DNA of 64,000 nucleotides from Micromonospora sp. WMMD1120 (GCF_029626235.1 NZ_JARUBO010000005.1:5056001-5120000); one strand, 5' to 3'. Shown: positions 44,478 through 53,456, numbered from the stretch's first letter. The notes: generated by a model not told the origin, from the letters alone. Program-made: numbers and translations.

Positions 44478-44717
44478 ATGCAGCAGCCACCCAATGGCGT
44501 ACCCATCACTCAGCTGCCGCCGCTGAGCTGGCAGAAAAGTCGCCGCAGCAACCCGAGCGGCAACTGCGTCGAACTCGCCGAACTGCCCGAGGGAGCGGGC
44601 ATCGCGGTGCGGAACTCACGTCACCCGGAGGGCCCGGCGCTGATCTACACGGTGGACGAGATCGCCGCGTTCGTGCTCGGCGCGCGGGACGGGGACTTCG
44701 ACCACCTGATCGACTGA
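44478..44717 (+). CDS. DUF397 protein
   Basis: 79 aa. SWQKSRRSNPSGNCVELAEL, then IAVRNSRHPEGPALIYTVDE and IAAFVLGARDGDFDHLID are the canonical DUF397 elements. In actinomycetes DUF397 partners an XRE/DUF5753 regulator (BldB/WhiJ-like systems, sometimes acting as an antitoxin-like pair); the next gene is exactly that. The 120-bp leader holds the short repeats gcagatgca and a cacgtg motif. Confidence 0.9.
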   Translation: MQQPPNGVPITQLPPLSWQKSRRSNPSGNCVELAELPEGAGIAVRNSRHPEGPALIYTVDEIAAFVLGARDGDFDHLID

Positions 44718-44857
44718 TGGTCCGGAGTGGATCGTCCCGGCGACGGGACTGATTTACCGACGCGGGGGAGTTCACCTCACTGTCGGTCCATGGCATGCTT
44801 ACACGTCGGCCGGGCCGGGGCGCCCGGTCGCCGTGGGTCGTGTCCGGAGGTCCGCAC

Positions 44858-45742
44858 GTGACAGTTCCCGCCGAGGGTGGCCCGGCGACGGGGCCAACAG
44901 TGCTGCGCATGCTGCTCGGCGCCCAGTTGCGGCGGCTGCGGGAGTCCAGTGGAGTGACCCGCGAGGGCGCCGGTTGGGAGATCCGCGCCTCCGAATCCAA
45001 GATCAGCCGGATGGAGCTGGGCCGGGTCGGCTTCAAGGAGCGCGACGTCGCCGACCTGTTGACCCTCTACGGCGTCACCGAGGACCACGAGCGCGAAGCG
45101 CTGCTGAAGCTCGCCCGCGACGCCAACAGCCCCGGCTGGTGGCACCGCTACGGCGACGTGTTGCCCAGCTGGTTCCAGTCGTACCTCGGTCTGGAGGCGG
45201 CGGCGGCGCTGATCCGCAGCTACGAGGTGCAGTTCGTGCCCGGCCTGCTGCAGACCCCGGAGTACGCCCGGGCGGTCGTGCTGCTCGGGCACGGCTCGGC
45301 GGCCCCCGCCGAGATCGACCGCCGGGTCGCGCTGCGGATGCAGCGGCAGCAACTGCTCGACCGGGAGAACCCGCCGCTGCTCTGGGCCGTGGTGGACGAG
45401 GCGGCGCTGCGCCGACCGATCGGCGGCGTCGGCGTCATGCGGGGTCAGCTCGCCGCACTCATCGAGGCGACCAAGGCGCCCAACATCCGGCTCCAGGTCA
45501 TCCCGTTCGCCGCCGGTGGGCATGCCGCCGCCGGTGGCGCCTTCACCATCCTGCGCTTCGGCGACCAGGAGCTGCCCGACATCGTCTACATCGAACAGCT
45601 CACCAGCGCCATCTACCTCGACAAGCGCGACGACCTGGATTACTACGCGGTGGCCATGGAGCGGCTCTGCGTCGAGGCCGAGCCGCCGGAACGGACGCCG
45701 GAGATCCTCGGGCGGCTGCTCGACGACCTCTACCAGGAGTGA
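44858..45742 (+). CDS. XRE-family regulator with DUF5753 (WhiJ/BldB-type)
   Basis: 294 aa. The HTH is LRMLLGAQLRRLRESSGVTR followed by ESKISRMELGRVGFKERDVA. The DUF5753 sensor follows: PSWFQSYLGLEAAAALIRSY, FVPGLLQTPEYARAVVLLGH, PPLLWAVVDEAALRRPIGGV, IRLQVIPFAAGGHAAAGGAF, and LDDLYQE. GTG 44858 has GGAGG seven bases upstream. With DUF397 it forms a pair typical of multicellular actinomycetes, linked to development or antibiotic control. Confidence 0.92.
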   Translation: MTVPAEGGPATGPTVLRMLLGAQLRRLRESSGVTREGAGWEIRASESKISRMELGRVGFKERDVADLLTLYGVTEDHEREALLKLARDANSPGWWHRYGDVLPSWFQSYLGLEAAAALIRSYEVQFVPGLLQTPEYARAVVLLGHGSAAPAEIDRRVALRMQRQQLLDRENPPLLWAVVDEAALRRPIGGVGVMRGQLAALIEATKAPNIRLQVIPFAAGGHAAAGGAFTILRFGDQELPDIVYIEQLTSAIYLDKRDDLDYYAVAMERLCVEAEPPERTPEILGRLLDDLYQE

Positions 45743-45788
45743 CGCGAGGCGCGCCCGCGCGCCCACCGTCCCGCGTGGACTTCTCGTA

Positions 45789-45850
45789 TTGACCCGTGTG
45801 GACTCGTCGGGCTAGTCTCTGTATCGATCCAGACTGAATCGATACAGAGA
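45789..45850 (+). promoter_or_regulatory. Promoter and LacI operator
   Basis: TTGACC (45789-45794), 18-bp spacer, TAGTCT (45813-45818). It is followed by the perfect inverted repeat tctctgtatcgat (45816-45828) / atcgatacagaga (45838-45850) with a 9-bp gap. The predicted start (about 45825) falls inside the left arm, so repressor binding would block initiation. Confidence 0.85.
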
Positions 45851-45858
45851 GGTGCCGG

Positions 45859-46920
45859 GTGAAGCCCACACTGCAAGCCGTGGCGGACGCGGTCGGCGTC
45901 TCCCGCAGCACCGTGTCCAACGCCTACAGCCGCCCCGACCAGCTCTCCGGTGAGCTCCGGGCGCGGATCATGGAGGCCGCCCGTCAGCTCGGCTACCCCG
46001 GCCCCAACCCCACCGCGCGCTCGCTGCGCCGAGGGTTCGTGGGCTCGATCGGGGTGCTGTTCACCTCGCAGCTTTCGTACGCCTTCACCGATCCCTTCGC
46101 GGTCCGCTTCCTCGCCGGCGTGGGGGCGGCCACCGAGCGGCACGGCACCAGCATGCTGCTGGTGCCACTGCCCCGTTCGGAGCCCGACGCCCGTCGTGCC
46201 GTGGAGAACGCCGCCGTCGACGGGTTCTGCGTCTACTGCGTCGCCGACGAGGAGTGGGCGCTGGACGTGATCCGCCAGCGCGGGCTGCCCTACGTCAGCA
46301 CGGCGGTGCGGGCGGACGCCGGCCCCGAGGAGCGGTTCGTCGGCATCGACGAGCGGAGCGCCGCCCGCGGCGTCGCCGCCCACGTCGCCGGCCTGGGCCA
46401 CCGCCGGGTCGCGCTGCTGGCCGACTCGGTGCTGCCCGACGCGCCGGCCGGCCCGCTGCGCCTGCCCGGGGTCGACAGGGTGCCACACCCCACCACCCAC
46501 GGGCGGCTCGCCGGGTTCGCCGACGCGTTCGCCGAGGTCGGCGTGGGCTGGGCCGACCTGACGTTGCTCAACGCGCCGGGCAACAGTCGGCAGGCCGCGG
46601 CCGCCGCCGTCGCCGGGCTGTTCGACCGGCCGGCGCCGCCGACCGCCGTCCTGGCCGGCTCCGACGTTCTCGCCCTCGGGGTGCTCGACGCGCTGGCCGA
46701 GCTGCCGGGCGAGCGCCCGCCGGTCTCGGTGACCGGCTTCGACGACGTCCCCGAGGCCGCCGCCGCGGGCCTCACCACCGTCCGGCAACCCGCCGAGGAA
46801 AAGGGCCGCATCGCCGCCGAGCTCCTGCTCGACCCACCGGCGGACGCGGCGGCCGGTCACGTGCTGCTGCCCACCGCACTCGTCGTCCGCGGTTCCACCG
46901 GACCTGTCCCGAGGAGATGA
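45859..46920 (+). CDS. LacI-family transcriptional regulator
   Basis: 353 aa. The N-terminal HTH is TLQAVADAVGVSRSTVSNAY with hinge region PTARSLRRGFVGSIGVL, and the periplasmic-binding-protein-like effector domain contains VSVTGFDDVPEAAAAGLTTV and RQPAEEKGRIAAELLLD. GTG 45859 follows GAGAGGTG. A 26-bp operator dyad immediately upstream suggests autoregulation. No sugar-uptake operon is adjacent; the only same-strand follower is the 67-aa gene three bases after its stop. Confidence 0.92.
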   Translation: MKPTLQAVADAVGVSRSTVSNAYSRPDQLSGELRARIMEAARQLGYPGPNPTARSLRRGFVGSIGVLFTSQLSYAFTDPFAVRFLAGVGAATERHGTSMLLVPLPRSEPDARRAVENAAVDGFCVYCVADEEWALDVIRQRGLPYVSTAVRADAGPEERFVGIDERSAARGVAAHVAGLGHRRVALLADSVLPDAPAGPLRLPGVDRVPHPTTHGRLAGFADAFAEVGVGWADLTLLNAPGNSRQAAAAAVAGLFDRPAPPTAVLAGSDVLALGVLDALAELPGERPPVSVTGFDDVPEAAAAGLTTVRQPAEEKGRIAAELLLDPPADAAAGHVLLPTALVVRGSTGPVPRR

Positions 46921-46922
46921 CC

Positions 46923-47126
46923 ATGGAACTTCCCACCGGCTACGTCACCGCGCTCGACGCGATGAACCGGCACGTCAACTCGGCCCGACCGGACGCCCCG
47001 GTCCAGATCGAGCGCGCCCGGTCGCCGCTGCTCGCCCCGGCCCGGCGGGCCGCCGCCGTCGCCCTGCGCCGGCTCGCCGACCGGATCCAGCCGCGACCGG
47101 CGCCCGCCGCCCCCCGCTGCTCCTGA
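46923..47126 (+). CDS. Small hypothetical protein co-transcribed with lacI
   Basis: 67 aa from ATG 46923 (AGGAGATGACC upstream), two bases after the LacI stop. ELPTGYVTALDAMNRHVNSA suggests an amphipathic helix, followed by a basic Arg/Ala-rich stretch. It is short but has a good ribosome site and clear coupling; no family recognised. A strong terminator follows at 47150. Confidence 0.55.
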   Translation: MELPTGYVTALDAMNRHVNSARPDAPVQIERARSPLLAPARRAAAVALRRLADRIQPRPAPAAPRCS

Positions 47127-47149
47127 TCTGCTCCGGTCCTGATCTGCCC

Positions 47150-47178
47150 CGGGCCCGGCCGACCACCGGCCGGGCCCG
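47150..47178 (+). terminator. Terminator after the lacI operon
   Basis: cgggcccggcc (47150-47160) pairs with ggccgggcccg (47168-47178) across gaccacc: an 11-bp perfect stem. Three copies of ctgatctg flank it. Confidence 0.8.
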
Positions 47179-47307
47179 TGGGCGCCTGATCTGGACCGGC
47201 CCGGCCGGGCCCGTCGACGACGCATTCCGGCACGGACGTGACGAACGGTACGGGGGCGGGCACCCAAGGTGGTCGAGTGGGCCCTCGCCAGGCAGAATGG
47301 TGAAGCC

Positions 47308-48762
47308 ATGTCACCTTTCATGCCCACCCTCCGTCTCCACGACCGCTACGTTCTGCACGAACGGATCGGTCTCGGCGGCATGTCCGAGGTGTGGCGCGCC
47401 GACGACGAGGTGCTCGGCCGGCCGGTCGCGATCAAGGTGCTCGCCGGGCAGTTCGCCACCGACCCGCAACTGCGGGCCACCATCCAGCGCGAGGCCCGCG
47501 CGGCCGCCCGGCTGACCCACCCCCAGGTGACCCAGGTGTACGACTACGCCGAGGCGACCCTCGCCGACGGCGTCGTGGTGCCGTACCTGGTGATGGAACT
47601 CGTCGAGGGGCACAACCTGGGCGACCGGCTGCGGGACGGGCCGCTGCCCTGGCCCGAGGCGGTCCGGGTGGCCGGGCAGATCGCCGCCGCGTTGGCCGCC
47701 GCGCACCGGATCGGCGTCGTGCACCGTGACGTCAAACCCGGCAACGTCATGCTGACCGACACCGGCGCGAAGGTGCTCGACTTCGGCATCGCCGCGCTCG
47801 GCGGGCTGGACGGTCAGTCCGGCGAACCGCTGATGGGCACGCCCGCCTACTTCGCCCCGGAGCGCCTGCGCTCCGGCCCGCCCGACCCGGCGAGTGACGT
47901 GTACGCCCTCGGCGCGCTGCTCTACCGCACCCTCACCGGTCGGGCGCCGCTGCCCGTGCAGAGCTGGGAGGACGCCCTGGAGGTGCACCGGCGGGGCACC
48001 CCGGTGCCACCGCTGCGGCTGCCCGGCCTGCCCGCCGACATCGCCGAGCTGACCGTCGCCTGTCTGGCCGCCGACCCGGCCGACCGGCCGAGCGCCGCCT
48101 ACCTGGCCCGCCGATTCGGCGCCGGTCAGCCGGTCGAACCCCCCACCGAGTTGCTGCGCCGTACCCCGGCAGCGCACCCGCCGACCCTGATCGACCGCTC
48201 GGCGGTCCGTGGCTCCCCGGTCGCCGCCAGCCCGGCCCGCCGCCGATCGCGCCGCCCCCTCGCCGTGCTCGTCGCGGCCGGTCTCGCGGTGCTGGTCGGC
48301 CTCGGGGCCCTGCTCGTGCAGAACCCGTTCGACGATCCGGGCGCTCGCCGCCCGGTCGACATCGCCGGCGCGCCGTCGGCCCCCGGTCCGGCGCCCACAC
48401 CGACGACGCATTCGCCGACGCCGGCCACGCCGTCCCCGCCGCGACCCACAGCGAGCACCGCGCCACCGACCGTCGCGCAGCAGGTGCCGGTCAGCCTCCG
48501 CGAGGTGAGCGGCGAGTTCGCCGCGGTGCTCGCCGGCGCTGTCGCGCGCGGCGAGGTCGACCGACGGACCGCAGAGGACCTGCGCGACGACCTCGCCGAC
48601 CTCAACCGCCGCACCAGGGACCGGGCCGAGCGCGTCGCCGACCTGCGGGAGCGCATCGCCGAGTTGGTCGAGCGCGACCGGCTCCCGGCGCGCACCGGCG
48701 CCCAACTCGACGCCCTGCTCGGCCAGGCGGGCGGCTTCTCCAATGGCCGTACGGACGACTGA
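47308..48762 (+). CDS. Membrane Ser/Thr protein kinase
   Basis: 484 aa. Kinase domain about 14-280: glycine loop GLGGMSEVWRADD, Lys43 in AIKVLAG, HRD-type loop VVHRDVKPGNVML (Asp141, Asn146), DFG at 158-160, APE in YFAPERL. A Pro/Ser/Thr linker follows, then a membrane helix (about 315-338, LAVLVAAGLAVLVGLGALLV), a second Pro/Thr-rich stalk, and a C-terminal helical domain (LREVSGEFAAVLAGAVARGE and RTRDRAERVADLRERIAELV) that would be outside the cell. There are no PASTA repeats. ATG 47308 is preceded by a weak site; an upstream in-frame GTG would add 13 residues. Confidence 0.9.
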   Translation: MSPFMPTLRLHDRYVLHERIGLGGMSEVWRADDEVLGRPVAIKVLAGQFATDPQLRATIQREARAAARLTHPQVTQVYDYAEATLADGVVVPYLVMELVEGHNLGDRLRDGPLPWPEAVRVAGQIAAALAAAHRIGVVHRDVKPGNVMLTDTGAKVLDFGIAALGGLDGQSGEPLMGTPAYFAPERLRSGPPDPASDVYALGALLYRTLTGRAPLPVQSWEDALEVHRRGTPVPPLRLPGLPADIAELTVACLAADPADRPSAAYLARRFGAGQPVEPPTELLRRTPAAHPPTLIDRSAVRGSPVAASPARRRSRRPLAVLVAAGLAVLVGLGALLVQNPFDDPGARRPVDIAGAPSAPGPAPTPTTHSPTPATPSPPRPTASTAPPTVAQQVPVSLREVSGEFAAVLAGAVARGEVDRRTAEDLRDDLADLNRRTRDRAERVADLRERIAELVERDRLPARTGAQLDALLGQAGGFSNGRTDD

Positions 48763-48795
48763 TACCCCCGTCGATGCCGCTGGCATGATGTCCCG

Positions 48796-49437
48796 ATGCG
48801 GACACGTTTGATCTTCGTGCGACACGGCGAGTCGCTCCACCAGATCGAGGGGGTCGTCGGTGGGCCCCACGGTTGTCGGGGTCTGACCACTCTCGGCCAC
48901 GAGCAGGCACACCACCTGGCGCAGCGGCTCACCGGCGAGGTCGCCGCCGACCGGCCGATCGCGGTCTACTCGTCCGTGCTGCGCAGGGCCGTCGAGACCG
49001 CCCAACCGATCGGTGCCGCTTTCGGCATCCGGTCGGTGGCCGACTGCGGGTTGTGCACCTGGCACACACCCCCGTACGCCGACGGTCTCCCGACCGCCCG
49101 CTTCCGCACCGAACACGCGGTGCCGGGCGGGGGCGTGTTCCGGCCGTTCGAGGACGGCAACGAGAGCTGGGCCGAACTGGTGGTCCGGGTCAGCCGCGCG
49201 ATCATGGAGATCGCCCACCGGCACCGGGGCGCCACGGTGATCCTGGTCGGCCACAGCGAGACCGTCGAGGGCGCGTTCCACGCGCTCGGCGCGCAACCCA
49301 TCTTCCGGGGATTCGACCTGGACGTGCCCCCGGCCTCGATCACCGAGTGGACCACCGACCACGACCCCGGCGACTGGCCGCCGGCCCGCTGGACGCTGCG
49401 CCGCTTCGCCGACACCGGCGGATGGGCCAGAGCGTGA
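48796..49437 (+). CDS. Histidine phosphatase (phosphoglycerate-mutase-like) family protein
   Basis: 213 aa. The catalytic His is in RLIFVRHGESLHQIEG, and the second His in VILVGHSETVEGAFHAL. The family includes phosphoglycerate mutases, SixA-type and nucleotide phosphatases; this member has no RHGEXXXN variation and no known substrate. ATG 48796. Same strand as the kinase, 33 bp downstream, so cotranscription is likely. Confidence 0.87.
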   Translation: MRTRLIFVRHGESLHQIEGVVGGPHGCRGLTTLGHEQAHHLAQRLTGEVAADRPIAVYSSVLRRAVETAQPIGAAFGIRSVADCGLCTWHTPPYADGLPTARFRTEHAVPGGGVFRPFEDGNESWAELVVRVSRAIMEIAHRHRGATVILVGHSETVEGAFHALGAQPIFRGFDLDVPPASITEWTTDHDPGDWPPARWTLRRFADTGGWARA

Positions 49438-49469
49438 TCTAGCCCGGCCGCCTCGGGCGTCCGGCGATG

Positions 49470-49970
49470 CTAGTCGGCGGCCAGGATCTGCTCGCGCAGG
49501 ATCTCCGCGTGCCCGCAGTGCTGGGCCAGCTCGCGCAGCACGTGCAGGTAGACCCAGCGTAGCGGCAGCGGGCCGCGCCGGTTGCCCCGCAACACGTCGT
49601 CCAGGCCCAGCGACGCCGTCGCCCGACGAGACGCCTCGCACGCCTCGCGGTGCGTCCGCTGGATGCTGGCGACGGTGTCGCCGTCGTCGAGGATGAACGA
49701 CTCGTCCGGCGTCGCGGGGATGCCGATCTCGGCGCGGGGGCGGCAGGTGACGGCCTCGTCGAACCAGACCTTCTCCACGAACGCGGCGTGCTTGACCAGC
49801 CCGAGCAGTGTGGTGCGCGACGGCACCAAGGACCGGCGTGCCTGCTCCTCGGTCAGCCCGTCCAGGCAGTCGTTGAGCGCCCTGCGGTGCTCGTCGATGA
49901 ACGTCTCGAACTGCGTCTTGGCCGGCTGGCCGATGACGTCGTCGGCGAAGGTCCCCGGGAAGATGGTCAC
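49470..49970 (-). CDS. DinB-family (DUF664) protein
   Basis: 166 aa. QFETFIDEHRRALNDCLDGL followed by LLGLVKHAAFVEKVWFDEAV (His ligand), ASIQRTHREACEASRRATAS, and RWVYLHVLRELAQHCGHAEI (two His) match the metal-binding four-helix DinB/DUF664 fold. Members may act as mycothiol- or bacillithiol-dependent transferases. ATG 49970 lies in a 45-bp gap after the VOC gene; same strand. Confidence 0.87.
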   Translation of the reverse strand: MTIFPGTFADDVIGQPAKTQFETFIDEHRRALNDCLDGLTEEQARRSLVPSRTTLLGLVKHAAFVEKVWFDEAVTCRPRAEIGIPATPDESFILDDGDTVASIQRTHREACEASRRATASLGLDDVLRGNRRGPLPLRWVYLHVLRELAQHCGHAEILREQILAAD

Positions 49971-50015
49971 CTCCGAAGCATTCCAAGGACGCCGTCGCCG
50001 TGCAAACAGCGTCCG

Positions 50016-50456
50016 TCAACCGAAGGAGAGCAGCGCGCCCCGCTCGTCGAAGCGCGCCGTGCCCGCCCACGCGACCTCCCAACGGTTGCCCTCCGGGTCG
50101 GCGAAGTAACCGGAGCGCCCACCCCACGACCGGTCCGTCGGCGCCGCCACCACCGTCGCCCCCGCCGCGACGGCCGCGCGGAACGCCGCGTCGACCTGTG
50201 CCCGGCTGTCGACGTTGCAGGCCAGGGTCACGCCCGACCAACCACCCGCCGGGCCGGGCACGCCGGGTGCCGCCTCGGCGGCCAGCTCCGGCAGCGGATA
50301 GAGCGCGAACAACACGCCGCCCAGGAGGAACGCCGACCAGCCGTCGTCGCTCGCCGGCACCTCGGGCCAGCCCAACGACCGGTAGAACGAGCGCAACGCG
50401 CCGATGTCGCGGGCGCCCAGCGTGACCACTGACAGTCGAGCGGGAATCGTGTCCAT
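50016..50456 (-). CDS. VOC-family protein
   Basis: 146 aa. LSVVTLGARDIGALRSFYRS, WPEVPASDDGWSAFLLGGVL and a C-terminal half ending GGRSGYFADPEGNRWEVAWA have the glyoxalase/dioxygenase fold with the GYFxDPxGxxWE metal-ligand region. Start at ATG 50456. Same strand and 45 bp upstream of dinB, so one transcript. Enzyme activity unknown. Confidence 0.86.
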   Translation of the reverse strand: MDTIPARLSVVTLGARDIGALRSFYRSLGWPEVPASDDGWSAFLLGGVLFALYPLPELAAEAAPGVPGPAGGWSGVTLACNVDSRAQVDAAFRAAVAAGATVVAAPTDRSWGGRSGYFADPEGNRWEVAWAGTARFDERGALLSFG

Positions 50457-50476
50457 GAGCCGATCCTGCCGGACAC

Positions 50477-50718
50477 CTACGACGCGACGGCCTCAGCCGA
50501 GGGCGCCGCGCCCAGTCGCCAAGCGTCCACAGTGCTCACCACTGGCGCGGCGCCGGCGCGTTCCCCCTCGTACCCTGTCAGTGACAGCTCGGGAAGGCCA
50601 CCACCCGGGCGCGCGCCGCGCGGACCGCGTCAGCGTGCGCCCGCGCGTTCTCCGCGACATCGAGGGGTACGCACGGAGACTGCGCCACAGCGAGCCGTAG
50701 CGGGGTGCGGTTCTCCAC
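50477..50718 (-). pseudogene. Frameshifted carbon-nitrogen hydrolase (nitrilase) N-terminus
   Basis: The minus strand encodes PLRLAVAQSPCVPLDVAENA and RAHADAVRAARARVVAFP, the typical nitrilase-superfamily opening. The next codons should give ELSLTGYE; they do so only in the +1 frame (gagctgtcactgacaggg), showing a one-base loss, after which the frame ends in unrelated sequence. No catalytic Lys or Cys regions remain, so it is a remnant of about 45 recognisable residues. Confidence 0.8.
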
Positions 50719-50800
50719 ACCCCGCCCGGTGTGGTCGGCCTGTGTGACCGGGTGGTCGGCCGCATGGTCGATTCTCAGGATCGCTTCGTAGCGTGGGGGC

Positions 50801-51583
50801 ATGATTCGAACGTCGCACGTCGTGCTCGCCACCGGAACCCCCACCGCCGCTGCGGAACCGCCCCAGGGTGGAATGGTCGGCTACGTCACTGACCTGGTGG
50901 AACGGCTCGGTGGCCCGGGTGCTGGCCTGGCGGTGGCGTTGGAGAACCTGTTCCCGCCGATCCCCAGCGAGGTGATCCTGCCGCTGGCCGGGTTCGTCGC
51001 CGCGCAGGGTCGGATGAGCCTGGTCGGTGCGATCTTCTGGACCACGCTCGGCTCGGTGCTGGGCGCGCTGGCGCTCTACCTGATCGGCGCGTCGTTGGGG
51101 CGCGACCGGATGCGCGCCATCGCGGCCCGACTGCCGCTGGTGAAACTCAGCGACGTGGACCGGACCGAGGCGTGGTTCCTGCGCCACGGCGTGAAAGCGG
51201 TCTTCTTCGGCCGGATGATCCCGATCTTCCGGAGCCTGATCTCCGTACCGGCGGGGGTGGAGCGGATGCCGGTGAGCACGTTCCTGATCTACACCACGCT
51301 GGGCAGCCTGATCTGGAACAGCACCTTCGTGCTCGCCGGTTATCTGCTCGGCGACAACTGGCACCTCGTCGAGGGCTACGTCGGCACGCTCCAGAAGGTC
51401 GTGATCGTGGTCTGCGTGGCGGCGGCGGTCTGGTTCGTCGGGTCCCGTCTGCTGCGCGCCCGCCGCGCCGCCCGCGACCCCGAGCCGGCCGACGTCGAGC
51501 AGCGCTCGCTGTACGGCGTGCCCGACCCCGAGGGGCGGGGAACCCTCTACCGGGGCGGATCGTGGGCGTCGGACGAGCGCTAG
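50801..51583 (+). CDS. DedA-family membrane protein
   Basis: 260 aa, multiple helices. ENLFPPIPSEVILPLAGFVA is the conserved DedA segment; FFGRMIPIFRSLISVPAGVE and MPVSTFLIYTTLGSLIWNST follow. These proteins flip undecaprenyl phosphate or other lipids and are proton-dependent. -10 TAGCGT lies six bases before ATG 50801, so the mRNA is probably leaderless. A later ATG (50873) would remove 24 uncharged residues but lacks a promoter. Followed 42 bp on by the kinase gene. Confidence 0.9.
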   Translation: MIRTSHVVLATGTPTAAAEPPQGGMVGYVTDLVERLGGPGAGLAVALENLFPPIPSEVILPLAGFVAAQGRMSLVGAIFWTTLGSVLGALALYLIGASLGRDRMRAIAARLPLVKLSDVDRTEAWFLRHGVKAVFFGRMIPIFRSLISVPAGVERMPVSTFLIYTTLGSLIWNSTFVLAGYLLGDNWHLVEGYVGTLQKVVIVVCVAAAVWFVGSRLLRARRAARDPEPADVEQRSLYGVPDPEGRGTLYRGGSWASDER

Positions 51584-51624
51584 CGTCACCGCCGACCCGG
51601 ATCGATCACGGAGAGGATGCCACG

Positions 51625-52782
51625 GTGCTGCGGGGTGGGCTGGTCACGTCGTGGGGCCGGCTCCGGCTGCCGGCCGGCGTTGCCGCCGGAATCCTGACCG
51701 CCGCCGTCGAACTCGCCTTCCTCCTCGTCAGCGCCGTCGCGATCGGAATCTCGGCGCTCTCGCCCCCGGCCAGACGCCGGGCTGGTGACCTGACCGGCAG
51801 GGGTGCCGCGTGGCTGGTGCGGCTGGAACGCCACCGCCTCGCCGGCCTGGTCGACGGAGCCGAACTGCCCGCGCCCAGCGAGGTGACGGCCCGGGGGCGG
51901 TTGGGCTACCTGGCCGCCCGGTTGGTGCCCGGGGTGCTCGGTCTGCTGGCGTACGCGGTGTTGGGCATCGGCACGGTGCTGGCCGGGATCGTGCTGCGCT
52001 CGGCGGCGCGCGGGGAACTGCCCCTGGTCGACGCCCTGTCCCAGAGCGCGGTCGGGGCGGTGCTGCTGCTGCTCAACATCCAGGCCCTCGCGAGCATCGC
52101 CGCTCTGGACGTACGGCTGGCCCGACGCCTGCTCGGCCCGGGAAGTCGGGCGGAGCTGACCCGGCGGGTCCAGGAGTTGACCACCAGCCGAGCCGGCGTC
52201 ATCGCCGCTGTCGACGCGGAACGGCAGCGCATCGAACGCGACCTGCACGACGGCCTGCAGCAGCGGTTGGTCGCGCTCGGCATGCTGCTCGGCCGCGCCC
52301 GGCGGGCACGTGACCCGGACCGCGCCCAGGCGCTGCTCGCCCAGGCCCACGAGGATGTGCAGCGGGCCGTGGAGGAGTTGCGGGAGGTGGCCTGGCGGGT
52401 CTACCCCTCGGCGTTGGACGGCAGCGACCTGGGCGAGGTGCTGTCCATGGTCGCCCGCCGCTCCGAGGTGCCGGTACGGATCCACTGCGACCTGCCGGTC
52501 CGCCCCGACCGGCAGGTCGAGACGGTGCTCTACTTCGTGGCCTGCGAGGCGCTGACCAACGCGGCGAAGCACGCCGCCGCTACCCTTGTCGCGCTTCGGA
52601 TCGACGTACGGGAGGGGTGGATTCGGATGCGCGTACACGACGACGGCGTCGGCGGTGCGGATCCGACCGGGCGTGGGCTGTCCGGTCTGGCGCGCCGTGT
52701 CGCCGCGCTGGACGGCCGTCTGGCGGTGGAGAGTCCGGTCGGCGGCCCGACGACCATCCTCGCGGAGTTGCCGTGCGGCTAG
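51625..52782 (+). CDS. NarL-type two-component sensor histidine kinase
   Basis: 385 aa from GTG 51625 (GGAGAGGA upstream). About four membrane helices over residues 15-160, then the HisKA_3 dimer segment with the phospho-acceptor His208 in RQRIERDLHDGLQQRLVALG. The HATPase domain has EALTNAAKHAAATLVALRID (N-box), DDGVGGADPTGRGLSGLARR (G1) and VESPVGGPTTILAELP. Overlaps the response regulator by 10 bases. The stimulus is unknown. Confidence 0.9.
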   Translation: MLRGGLVTSWGRLRLPAGVAAGILTAAVELAFLLVSAVAIGISALSPPARRRAGDLTGRGAAWLVRLERHRLAGLVDGAELPAPSEVTARGRLGYLAARLVPGVLGLLAYAVLGIGTVLAGIVLRSAARGELPLVDALSQSAVGAVLLLLNIQALASIAALDVRLARRLLGPGSRAELTRRVQELTTSRAGVIAAVDAERQRIERDLHDGLQQRLVALGMLLGRARRARDPDRAQALLAQAHEDVQRAVEELREVAWRVYPSALDGSDLGEVLSMVARRSEVPVRIHCDLPVRPDRQVETVLYFVACEALTNAAKHAAATLVALRIDVREGWIRMRVHDDGVGGADPTGRGLSGLARRVAALDGRLAVESPVGGPTTILAELPCG

Positions 52783-53456
52783 TTCTCGCCGAGGACTCCG
52801 CGTTGCTCCGGGAGGGCCTGACCCGGCTGCTCGCCGAGGAGGCCCACGAGGTCCTCGCCGCGGTCGGCGGCGCCGACGAACTGGTGGAGGCGGTCGAACG
52901 GTGCCGTCCCGACGTGGTGGTCACCGACGTCCGGATGCCCCCCACCCATACCGACGACGGGCTACGCGCCGCGTTGGAGATCCGCCGACGCTGGCCGTCC
53001 ACCGGCGTCCTCGTGCTCTCCCAGTACGTGGAGAGGCGCTACGCCGGCCGGCTGCTCGCGGACCGTCCCGAAGGGGTCGGTTACCTGCTCAAGGACCGGG
53101 TCGCCCAGGTGGACGACTTCCTCGACGCGCTCGACCGGGTCGCCGCCGGGGGAACGGCGCTCGACCCGGAAGTGGTCCGTCAGGTGGTCGCCGGCTCGGA
53201 GCGCGCCGATCCACTCGGTCGGCTCACCCCGCGCGAACGGGACGTCCTGCACGAGATGGCCCAGGGACACACGAACCTCGCCATCGCCGAGCGCCTGCAC
53301 GTGTCGCAGAGCGCGGTGGAGAAACACGTCAACGCCATCTTCGACAAGCTCGACCTGGCGCACGCGACCGGCTACAGCCGCCGGATCCTCGCAGTGTTGC
53401 GCTACCTCGCTCCCGGCGACTCCGGGTCGCCGGACCGGACGACACGCCCGGGATGA
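52773..53456 (+). CDS. NarL/LuxR-family response regulator
   Basis: 227 aa. The receiver domain has LVLAEDSALLREGLTRLLAE, phospho-acceptor Asp52 in DVVVTDVRMPPTHTDDGLRA, and Lys in GYLLKDRVAQVDDFLDALDR. The C-terminal LuxR HTH reads LTPRERDVLHEMAQGHTNLA followed by VSQSAVEKHVNAIFDKLDLA. GTG 52773 overlaps the kinase stop, so they are translated together. Its targets are not deducible from the window; the adjacent DedA gene is a candidate. Confidence 0.92.
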   Translation: MRLVLAEDSALLREGLTRLLAEEAHEVLAAVGGADELVEAVERCRPDVVVTDVRMPPTHTDDGLRAALEIRRRWPSTGVLVLSQYVERRYAGRLLADRPEGVGYLLKDRVAQVDDFLDALDRVAAGGTALDPEVVRQVVAGSERADPLGRLTPRERDVLHEMAQGHTNLAIAERLHVSQSAVEKHVNAIFDKLDLAHATGYSRRILAVLRYLAPGDSGSPDRTTRPG

